Assembly (NCBI GenBank): GCA_030066195.1
Contig: JASJCB010000163.1
Location: 1-40,352 of the forward strand
Direction: 5' to 3'
DNA: 40,352 bases
Source of the DNA: Acidobacteriota bacterium
GTDB taxonomy: Bacteria > Acidobacteriota > Holophagae > Acanthopleuribacterales > Acanthopleuribacteraceae
In this document: positions 15,797 through 23,155 of the stretch, piece by piece
How positions within the stretch are numbered: the stretch's first letter is position 1
Layout: each line of letters begins with the position of its first letter
The notes under the pieces: model-generated
What the model was told of the DNA's origin: nothing
The model's database searches: none
The model's input: only the letters and a program-made list of their open reading frames with translations
Program-made: the position numbers and the translations under genes

Positions 15797-16993
15797 TTGG
15801 TTCAATCCTATCTCACCTGGCAAGACCTGGTTGAAGAAGAAGGTCGCGATACGCCTGAAGTAAAACAGCCGTTCGCCGCTCCCGATAGATCGCCTGCCCG
15901 GGAGGTCCGGCTTCCGGAGGAAGTGACGGAACTGCTGCAGCAGAAGGAGCAATTGGAACATCGACTGAAGGTCATGGCGGGCGAAGAACCGCCCGGGGAA
16001 ATGGACGAGCGGCAGGCCCGGTGTTTTCCGGTATTGGAACATACACCGGAAACCCGTATGGAAGCCCGTCGCCTCAACCGCCGTTTAGAGCAACAAAGAC
16101 TCAAAAAGATCCGCTCACTCGCCCAAAAAACCCTGGACCGCCGAGCGGAAGCCAAAGCCCATGACAAGCGTGAGGAAAATGCTCGGGAAGTGCTGAAAAG
16201 AGAGAGAATTGAACGGGAGTGTTTGGACAAACGCATCGAGCGCCGGCAGGTCCTCAAAAAAAAGCGTCGCATAGGAACCCTCATCTTCCGAAACTGGAGT
16301 GAAAGGCGCTCCGAGGAGACACGAGCTATCGCCTGGGAAAAACTCAAGCGAAAACGCTCTGCTGAAACCGCGCACAAAATCCGCGGACAAAAGGCCGCCG
16401 CTCGCAAACAGCGTGAAAACAAGGAAAGCAGGAGAGAAGAATCCTTGCGTTCTGCTCAAGCGGAACAGCGCAAAAGGGAACGCATGGCCCTCCATGCCGA
16501 TCATCGGCGCCGGAGCAAACAGTGGGAACAGCGCCATGAAAAGAAATGTGCCGAACATAAACCCAAACTGCAGCAAAAGCGACGCAGAGCAGACAGACCC
16601 GTCAACCGTCCGGCACCAACTGAAACCGGGAAAAAAGACCCGGACCGTTATCGCATCATGGCGTTAAAGCGGAAAAAGGAACAAGCACGCGAAGAACAGG
16701 CTGAAATGGCGCGTTGGGAGCAGTTGCGACAACAGAAGGCCGAGCGCCGGGAACAAGAGAAACGCCTGGCAAACAAAGACCCGCGTACTGAAAAACATTC
16801 AACTGATGAAGAGCGTCCAAAGAAAATAACATCTTGGGAGCAGAAGTCCGCAAAGGATTTACGCCGGGAAGAACTCGCCTGGGTACGCCGCCGGGAAATG
16901 CAAAGGGAACAAATGAAGCATAAGACATTGGAACGGCGCAAGGAGGCCCTGGCATTGGAAAAACGGATGGACAGACGCAAAGCTATTGATTGA
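15797..16993 (+). CDS. Very highly charged helical protein (cluster gene 7)
   Basis: 398 aa composed mainly of Arg, Lys, Glu, Gln and Ala from about residue 60 on, with patterns such as REENAREVLKRERIERE and REEQAEMARWEQLRQQ. This is typical of an extended single alpha-helix or coiled coil with almost no hydrophobic core. The N-terminus (MVQSYLTWQDLVEEE) is different and could be a docking segment. The start is TTG 15797 with AAGGA 8 nt upstream; no nearby ATG suits. No catalytic motif, signal peptide or membrane helix. It may be a rigid spacer, a polyanion-binding rod or a scaffold for the P proteins that flank it. Low-complexity composition makes homology by eye unreliable. Confidence 0.7.
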   Translation: MVQSYLTWQDLVEEEGRDTPEVKQPFAAPDRSPAREVRLPEEVTELLQQKEQLEHRLKVMAGEEPPGEMDERQARCFPVLEHTPETRMEARRLNRRLEQQRLKKIRSLAQKTLDRRAEAKAHDKREENAREVLKRERIERECLDKRIERRQVLKKKRRIGTLIFRNWSERRSEETRAIAWEKLKRKRSAETAHKIRGQKAAARKQRENKESRREESLRSAQAEQRKRERMALHADHRRRSKQWEQRHEKKCAEHKPKLQQKRRRADRPVNRPAPTETGKKDPDRYRIMALKRKKEQAREEQAEMARWEQLRQQKAERREQEKRLANKDPRTEKHSTDEERPKKITSWEQKSAKDLRREELAWVRRREMQREQMKHKTLERRKEALALEKRMDRRKAID

Positions 16994-17018
16994 CGGAATT
17001 GCGGTGAGGTAAACAACC

Positions 17019-17714
17019 ATGGCCAATGAAAACGAAGTGATGAACACAACCATCGATGATTTCCTGCTCAGCCTGGCCGAAGGCCTGGTGGCCGCCCAGG
17101 AACAGCTCAACCAGTTGCCCAAGATTGGAGAGTCCGGTCGGCCCTTGCCCGCTTATTACATTCCCAGCGTGGATTTCGAATTGAGGGTCGCCTTGGATTT
17201 CTCCAAAGAGCCCGCTCCCACGAGAGGGTTTTCCAACCCCAATTTCATCACCAGGCAAAACCTGACACTCAGGCCGGTGCTCCCCTCGGAAACAACGGTT
17301 GAGGGATTCAAAGGCGAGGTGATCAGCACGATCAAAGGAAGCTTTGTATCGGTCCCCCCCAACGAGGGTCGGCCGGGCATGGTGTTGCAAATCGACGCTC
17401 TCAGAAAAAAGCCCCGAGAATTCCTATTAACGGCGACGGTAACCAATGCTCTCCGCGAACCCCTGGCGGATGTCCAGGTCAATTTCAATCTCGATCCGGA
17501 ATTGAGCCGGGAATTGAGCGCGGAGGACAATGTCGTCATTACCGGGTTGAAACCCGCTACCCAACTCCAGGACGGTATCGTGAAGACCAATGAGCAAGGA
17601 ATCGCGGCCACCACCCTGGTCTTGTCACCCGGCGAACCCATGGGCGTGAACATTTCTTTAATTATCGATGCGGTTAACCTCACGGAAACGCTGATTGTGA
17701 AATTGGAACCTTAA
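17019..17714 (+). CDS. P-like helix fused to Ig-like domain (cluster gene 8)
   Basis: 231 aa. The N-terminal 60 residues repeat the P-family layout in divergent form: helix DDFLLSLAEGLVAAQEQL (13-30), then PAYYIPSVDFELRVAL (45-60) in place of LGFxPxFY-IEVK, and later TIKGSFVSVPP as the closing strand. The C-terminal part (about 122-231) looks like a bacterial Ig-like sandwich: FLLTATVTNALREPLADVQV, a TNEQGIAATTLVLSPGEP turn and a final strand. Ig-like folds usually mediate adhesion or assembly; this protein has no signal peptide, so the domain is probably used inside the cell or the protein leaves by a non-Sec route. GAGGT lies about 10 nt before the ATG. Confidence 0.7.
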   Translation: MANENEVMNTTIDDFLLSLAEGLVAAQEQLNQLPKIGESGRPLPAYYIPSVDFELRVALDFSKEPAPTRGFSNPNFITRQNLTLRPVLPSETTVEGFKGEVISTIKGSFVSVPPNEGRPGMVLQIDALRKKPREFLLTATVTNALREPLADVQVNFNLDPELSRELSAEDNVVITGLKPATQLQDGIVKTNEQGIAATTLVLSPGEPMGVNISLIIDAVNLTETLIVKLEP

Positions 17715-17735
17715 GCCGACCCGGGAGAAGAGATC

Positions 17736-19919
17736 TTGAAATTTCCCATCAGAATAAACATGACCCTTGTGGATACCGGCGGAAATCCCCTCAGCGGCGC
17801 CACGGTCAAGGCCGTTGTGCGATATGTCGATGGAAAAAACCTGACTGAATTGGAGCTGGGACGAACCAGACTAAGCAATAAAGGTTCCGGCTCGATCCGT
17901 GGTGTATGGCAGGGCAAGCGCACCCTCCCAGTTATTCCCAGCGTGCAAATCCGGGTCCTGGACAGCCGTAAACAAAAGGAACGGCTGGTTGCGGAAGTTC
18001 CCGAGACCATCGGACCGGACAAGATCGATTTCGGCACCATTACAGTCGACGACCTCGGCGGCGAGCCCATGTTTCAATTGGGACGGTCGGCGTTCTTCGG
18101 CTTTCACAAAAATGCATTGGCAAACATCCTGGAAGATGCGAACAGCCTCATCGCCCAACTCAAAGAACGCATCGCCGGCTTGAAAAAAGAACTCCGAGAC
18201 CTGAACACGGACCACGAGGGCGCCAACCGTGAACTGGAAGCATTGAAGGCCGAGAACGCGAGGCTAAAAGAAGAAAACGACGCCTTTTCTTTAGAAATAA
18301 AACAGTTAAAGAAAACGATCACTGAACTGAACGGAGAAAACAAACAACTGAAACAGGCCAACCTGCAACTTGGTGACCTGAACAATGCCTTATCGAAAGA
18401 AAACGAGAGATTAAAAGAGAAGATCGCCTTGTTAGAGCAAGGCGACGAAGGCTTGAAAGAAGAGATCGCGCGCCTGACCGGAGAAAATAAAACCCTATCC
18501 CAGGCAAATGCCCGGCTACAGGACGAAAACCAGGCCCTCAAACAAGAAAACAAAATCCTGAAACAGACGCAAACCGATCTCCAACGTGAGAATGAGCGCT
18601 TGACCGGTGAGAACCAGGAGCTCAAAGAAGCCAATCTGGCCCTGGAAGAAGACAATCAACGCCTGAACCGGGAACGCATCCAATTGGAAGAAGACAACCG
18701 CGAGTTGTCCCGAGAGAACACAACACTCACTGAGCAAGTGGGTGACCTTGAGCAAAGAAACGAGTCATTACTGAGCGACGTCGACAAACTGACCGGAGAG
18801 AATGAAATCCTGGCTCGGGAACGAGAGCAACTGGCAGAAGAGAACGCGACACTGACCGGGGAAAACACCCGCCTGGTCGGGATCAATGAGAACCTTACCC
18901 AAGAGAACTCACGTCTGGCCGAAACCGTGTCTGAGCTGACGGAGGAAAAGAACACCCTTGAACTCACTAATTCTCAATTACTTGAAGAAAGCGAACAGTT
19001 GAAAGAAACCAACGCCTCCCTGCAATCGGCCAATACCGCGCTGGAAGCGGAAAACAACTCGCTGCAAACGGAAAACAGCAGTCTTGCCGCGGAGAATGCG
19101 GAGATCAAAACAGCCCAGGTTACCTTGCGAGACGATCTTCGCGATGCCAATCTTCAGAACGCCAATTTGACTTCAGAGATAAACCGCTACAGCCTCCTGA
19201 CTCAAGACCTCACCCATAAGTTTACCGGCCTGACCGCGGAGAACACCAATTTAGTGAATCAAAATCTTGCCATTAAGAGTAACTTACAACAATTGGAAGG
19301 CGATAAACAAACCCTGACTCAATTGAACCTGACACTCACCGAGGAAAGAGATTCCCTGAATCTGGCGTTGGGCGATACCCAGGCCCAAGTGACGGAACTG
19401 GAAGCGGAGCGCGACGGATTAAGGGAAACACTGGACGCACCGGCCCAGTTGGAAGACCTGGTCCAAACCACCGGAAGTCAATTTGCCCAGGTCCAGGACA
19501 CCCTTCGCTCAGCCGGCGGCCCCTTCCAACTCGGCCGCGTCAGTATCGACCTGAAGGCTCTCCCCTTGCCGGACGGCAGCTTTTCTTTCCCGAACAAAGA
19601 GGATCTGAAAAAGTTTGATGGTGTCAATCTCAGTTCTCTGAGGTTTGACTTTAGAGAAACAGACCCAAGCCAAAGGGGAACCACGGGGCAAAACATCGGC
19701 ATACCCGACCTCCTCGGCCTCACCGAACTGGCAGCCCAACGGAAGGTGAAGGAGAAAGGGCTCATTCCCAAGGTCACCTACCAGGCTGTCCTTCCCGAAG
19801 AGGGCCGCCCCAGCCGAAACGGCAGGGTGATCAAACAAATCCCCAAACCCGGTAAGGACTCACGGCCCGGGCAAGTGGTGACCTTAATCATAGGCAAAGA
19901 TACTCAATCGCAAGGATGA
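17736..19919 (+). CDS. Ig-like, long coiled coil and PASTA protein (cluster gene 9)
   Basis: 727 aa. The start is TTG 17736 with GGGAG 8 nt upstream; ATG 17760 has no site. Residues 1-115 form an Ig-like sandwich (VDTGGNPLSGATVKAVV). Residues about 130-570 are an almost uninterrupted coiled coil built on the heptad LxxEN, with Asn repeatedly at a core position, which favours parallel two-stranded coils; its extended length would be roughly 65 nm if continuous. Then comes a linker with FQLGRVSIDLKALPLPDG, and residues about 650-727 match a PASTA domain (IPDLLGLTELAAQRKVKEKG, then GRVIKQIPKPG and PGQVVTLII). PASTA normally binds muropeptides outside the cell, yet there is no signal peptide or membrane helix. 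It may be the backbone that organises the P proteins. Confidence 0.75.
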   Translation: MKFPIRINMTLVDTGGNPLSGATVKAVVRYVDGKNLTELELGRTRLSNKGSGSIRGVWQGKRTLPVIPSVQIRVLDSRKQKERLVAEVPETIGPDKIDFGTITVDDLGGEPMFQLGRSAFFGFHKNALANILEDANSLIAQLKERIAGLKKELRDLNTDHEGANRELEALKAENARLKEENDAFSLEIKQLKKTITELNGENKQLKQANLQLGDLNNALSKENERLKEKIALLEQGDEGLKEEIARLTGENKTLSQANARLQDENQALKQENKILKQTQTDLQRENERLTGENQELKEANLALEEDNQRLNRERIQLEEDNRELSRENTTLTEQVGDLEQRNESLLSDVDKLTGENEILAREREQLAEENATLTGENTRLVGINENLTQENSRLAETVSELTEEKNTLELTNSQLLEESEQLKETNASLQSANTALEAENNSLQTENSSLAAENAEIKTAQVTLRDDLRDANLQNANLTSEINRYSLLTQDLTHKFTGLTAENTNLVNQNLAIKSNLQQLEGDKQTLTQLNLTLTEERDSLNLALGDTQAQVTELEAERDGLRETLDAPAQLEDLVQTTGSQFAQVQDTLRSAGGPFQLGRVSIDLKALPLPDGSFSFPNKEDLKKFDGVNLSSLRFDFRETDPSQRGTTGQNIGIPDLLGLTELAAQRKVKEKGLIPKVTYQAVLPEEGRPSRNGRVIKQIPKPGKDSRPGQVVTLIIGKDTQSQG

Positions 19920-19923
19920 AGTG

Positions 19924-20544
19924 ATGGCCAATAACGATCCTCTCAAAAACCTCGAGGTTCTCTCCGCCCCTCTCGGCGACATTATTGCCGCGGTAGGTCA
20001 AGGCGTCGCACAAGCGCAACAAGAATTGGACGCGGCAACGCTGGACACTGTTAAAGCCATTTACGAGGAAGGAGACGACAGATTACTTGGGTTGTTGCGA
20101 GACATTGGTTACCAACCCACCTGGTATACCATTCCCGAAGTAACGGGAGAAGTCTCCATGAGTTTGACGATTGGAGAAGAAAAGGAATCTACGTCTTCAG
20201 GAGGTCTCATAAGCGGACGAGGACTCAGGCTTTACGGGTCGCCCATGAATGCAAGCTACACCAATAAGTTCAATATGGAACTCAAGGCAGCCAGTTCCAT
20301 AAAATTCCGCATCGTTCCGGTTCCACCCTCCCCTTCGGTCGAACAGTTGAGAGTGGCCCCGGCACTTATTGGAAAAACATTGGCAGAGGCCGGCGAAATC
20401 CTGGACCGCTTGGATATTTCCTTTGTGATTCAAGAAGGTGAAGAAGAGCAACTGCAACCTGAAAGCAAAATTACCCGGCAAGATCCCGAGCAGGGACAAT
20501 TCATATCTCCCGGCCGGGATCTGGTTCTTTCTTTTATCAATTAA
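19924..20544 (+). CDS. P-family protein with C-terminal PASTA domain (cluster gene 10)
   Basis: 206 aa, last gene of the cluster. P-family parts: helix PLGDIIAAVGQGVAQAQQEL (16-35), a divergent signature LLRDIGYQPTWYTI (57-70), beta stretch, and SSIKFRIVPVPPSP. Residues about 144-206 form a PASTA-like domain (APALIGKTLAEAGEILDRL, then SKITRQDPEQGQFISPGRDL). The preceding coiled-coil protein ends in the same domain type, so the two probably meet or share a ligand through it. ATG 19924 is preceded by AAGGA at 7 nt and lies 4 nt after the previous stop. No signal peptide. Function unknown. Confidence 0.75.
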   Translation: MANNDPLKNLEVLSAPLGDIIAAVGQGVAQAQQELDAATLDTVKAIYEEGDDRLLGLLRDIGYQPTWYTIPEVTGEVSMSLTIGEEKESTSSGGLISGRGLRLYGSPMNASYTNKFNMELKAASSIKFRIVPVPPSPSVEQLRVAPALIGKTLAEAGEILDRLDISFVIQEGEEEQLQPESKITRQDPEQGQFISPGRDLVLSFIN

Positions 20545-20604
20545 GCCTACTACCGACAGCGGGAAAACCTTGACCCATTTGGGAAAAGCAAGCTGACCCG
20601 GGTA

Positions 20605-20804
20605 GAGGACCGATTCTTTGCTCCCCAACTTTTGGAATCAAGGAATCAGTCGTGACTCCTCGATCCCGGACCAGGATAATCAACGAATGAGGCCACCAAA
20701 CAAGGGATATCTCCGCAAGAACCGACCAGACGGCTGTATTTCCGGGATAAGGCATTGTGTTGGGCCAAAAAGGCCAAAAACCTTGTAAACCGGCCGGCCT
20801 GTTT
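20605..20804. repeat. Dispersed repeat copy B (right part only)
   Basis: Colinear with 11091-11302 of copy A: shared blocks include GATTCTTTGCTC, ATCAACGAAT, AGGCCNCCAAACAAGG, ATCTCCGCAAGAACC, ACGGCTGTATTT, GGATAAGGCATTGT and CAAAAAGGCC. Only the last two 42-nt units and the tail are present. It lies just downstream of the ten-gene cluster in the same orientation as copy A. Confidence 0.7.
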
Positions 20805-21556
20805 CACACCGAACCCACACCCAACCGACGGCCGGTGCAAGTGTCCCATGGTCGTACCTGGCACCGTTACATGTTGCACCCTATTGAACAAACCACCGCC
20901 TTGCATGACCCGCCGGTTTTTTCCACTCATCTCGATACCGGTCGGTGGCAAGGAAGCAGACCCACACCTCGTAACAGGTTGACTTTTCGGTACAGGGTCC
21001 CAACCGAAAACCTGACGGTCAGTTATTCTCCAATTTAACTATTTCATATGCATTAAACATTAGTCGCCTTCCTGGACAAAATATCTTTTCTTTTTATTAT
21101 CAATCGATAACAGTATATAACTAAATAGTTATCTATAAGTGCCTCAAAATCATCAAATAGCTTATCTAAATAATACTATTGCTAACTTAGATAACATAGT
21201 ACTAAATACTATATATAACGACGTACACATAAGTATACCTTTCCCACCTTGATCCAGAAAAAGTTGTGCGGAACTTGTTTTAAATCTTCTTTAGAGTTAG
21301 CAACAAATAACTGATAAAAAATAGCTTATTTAATCTTTACCTCTACCGGACCCACTATCTTACCAAGTACATCCGGCCCATTGGCGAACCCTACAGCTAC
21401 TTTCATATTTTTGAAGCTGGATCTTTTTTTGTGAATTCTGTTGACTTTTTACTTTTGCAATATTAAATTGATCTCGGATCAAAGATACTATCGATCAAAA
21501 AGAATAACTAGCCGGCATTGTGCATACTGACTTTGCCGGCTTAAACGAGGTGCGAA
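20805..21556. other. AT-rich intergenic region, possible promoter
   Basis: About 250 bases of mixed sequence are followed by a strongly AT-rich stretch (about 21030-21540). TTGACT at 21441-21446 and TTAAAT at 21463-21468 are 16 nt apart and 90 nt before the GTG at 21557, so they are a possible promoter for the tailoring-enzyme cluster. No coding frame, terminator or RNA gene is convincing. The order repeat, AT-rich leader, gene cluster copies the arrangement at 10.8-11.7 kb. Confidence 0.35.
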
Positions 21557-23155
21557 GTGAAATCAGTGCAACATGAATATCTGATCATTGGCGCAGGTCC
21601 CGCGGGACTGCAATTAGGTTATTTCCTGCACAGACAGGGCCGGGATTACGTCATTCTCGAGCGTGGCCGGACACCGGGTCAGTTTTTTCATACCTTCCCG
21701 CGCCATCGCCTACTGATTTCGATCAACAAAGTCCATACGGGCTATGAAGATCGAGAAATCAACCTGCGCTGGGACTGGAATTCGCTGTTGAGCGAAAGCG
21801 ATGCCATGCTTTTCAAGCAGTACAGCAGGGACTATTTCCCCAAGAGCGCCGAGATGGTTGCCTACCTCGAGGATTTTGCCGACCATTTCGACCTGAATAT
21901 TCAGTACGATGCCGCCGTGACCCGGATTGAAAAGCACGACGGTCATTTCCTTGTCACCGATGGCCGGGGACGATCGTATACAAGCCGACGGTTGATTATG
22001 GCTACCGGTGCATCACAGCCGTTTATGCCGTCAATCCCGGGGATTGAGCTCACGGAGAATTATACGGGAGTATCCATTGACCCCCGGGATTTTGCGGGTC
22101 AACGAGTGCTGGTGATCGGCAAGGGGAATTCTGCCTTTGAGACCGCCAACCATCTCCTCCACACGACGGCGCTGCTCCATCTGGCAAGCCCGAATTCGCT
22201 TAACCTGGCGTGGCGCAGCCATTTCGTCGGGCATCTCCGCTCGGTCAACATGACCTTGCTCGATTCCTACCTGCTCAAATCCCAAAACGTGCTGATCGAC
22301 GCAACCATTAAGAAGATCGAGCGCAAGGACGGGAAGTTTCTGGTCACCTACCACTACAGTCATGCCGGTGATGAAATTGAAACACTGACTTACGATCGGG
22401 TGGTGGCGTGCACCGGTTTTCGTTTCGACGTCTCTCCCTTCGATGAACCCTGCCGGCCGGCCCTGGTGTTTGAGGATCGCTTTCCCGCGATGACCAGCGA
22501 GTGGGAATCCACCAACGTCCCGGACCTGTATTTTGCCGGAGTCATCATGCAGTCGAGAGACTACAAGAAAAAGCAATCGGCCTTCATTCACGGCTTCCGC
22601 TACAACATCGAGCTCCTGCACCGGCTCCTGGAGCAAAAGTATCACGACCTGCCTTTGGCGTTTCGTCGCCTCAGGCCGGATCCGACAACTTTAATGGAGG
22701 CGGTGATCCGGAGGGTGAACTACGCCTCGTCCCTATGGCAGCAGACGGGTTATTTTTGCGACGCCCTCATCGTACAGGGCGATGAGGCAGCCTACTATGG
22801 GGATCTGACGTTAGATTACGTGCACGACAAATTCGGCGCGTGCGCGCAGTACTACACCGTCACGCTGGAGTTCGGCCAGGAGCGGATCGACTGCGAACCC
22901 GATTCCTTTGCCGTGAAACGCGTTCATAAGGACGATGCCGACAGGGCAGAGTTGAGTACGGCAATCCACCCGGTTATCCGGCGATATGCCCACGGCAGGC
23001 TGCTCAACACCCATCACGTGATTGAAGACCTCGAAAGCGTGTGGGCCGAAGAAGTCCATACCGAGCCGCTGGAGGCGTACTTTGCCCGCGAACTCGGTCA
23101 GGCCGTACCCGCCGCCAGGCTCAACAAGCTGGATGACAAGGCGCTGCAGCCATGA
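21557..23155 (+). CDS. FAD-dependent monooxygenase-like oxidoreductase
   Basis: 532 aa. Two dinucleotide-binding sites are visible: IIGAGPAGLQ near the N-terminus (FAD, 10-19) and VIGKGNSAFETA (187-198, NAD(P)H), with the ATG motif LIMATGASQP (147-156). The order is that of flavin-containing monooxygenases and the FOXRED2-like group. It would use NAD(P)H and O2 or another acceptor to oxidise a small molecule; the substrate is not evident. Residues beyond about 380 form an extra C-terminal part not typical of short FMOs. Start GTG 21557 with GAGGTG just upstream. The stop overlaps the next start (ATGA). First gene of the tailoring cluster, so likely a pathway enzyme. Confident on family, not on reaction. 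Confidence 0.8.
   Translation: MKSVQHEYLIIGAGPAGLQLGYFLHRQGRDYVILERGRTPGQFFHTFPRHRLLISINKVHTGYEDREINLRWDWNSLLSESDAMLFKQYSRDYFPKSAEMVAYLEDFADHFDLNIQYDAAVTRIEKHDGHFLVTDGRGRSYTSRRLIMATGASQPFMPSIPGIELTENYTGVSIDPRDFAGQRVLVIGKGNSAFETANHLLHTTALLHLASPNSLNLAWRSHFVGHLRSVNMTLLDSYLLKSQNVLIDATIKKIERKDGKFLVTYHYSHAGDEIETLTYDRVVACTGFRFDVSPFDEPCRPALVFEDRFPAMTSEWESTNVPDLYFAGVIMQSRDYKKKQSAFIHGFRYNIELLHRLLEQKYHDLPLAFRRLRPDPTTLMEAVIRRVNYASSLWQQTGYFCDALIVQGDEAAYYGDLTLDYVHDKFGACAQYYTVTLEFGQERIDCEPDSFAVKRVHKDDADRAELSTAIHPVIRRYAHGRLLNTHHVIEDLESVWAEEVHTEPLEAYFARELGQAVPAARLNKLDDKALQP

Noticed and set aside
11714..20544. Phage tail, contractile injection system or gas vesicle locus
   Set aside because: No sheath, baseplate, AAA ATPase, tape-measure, GvpA-like or other hallmark protein is recognisable; the paralogues share a different signature.
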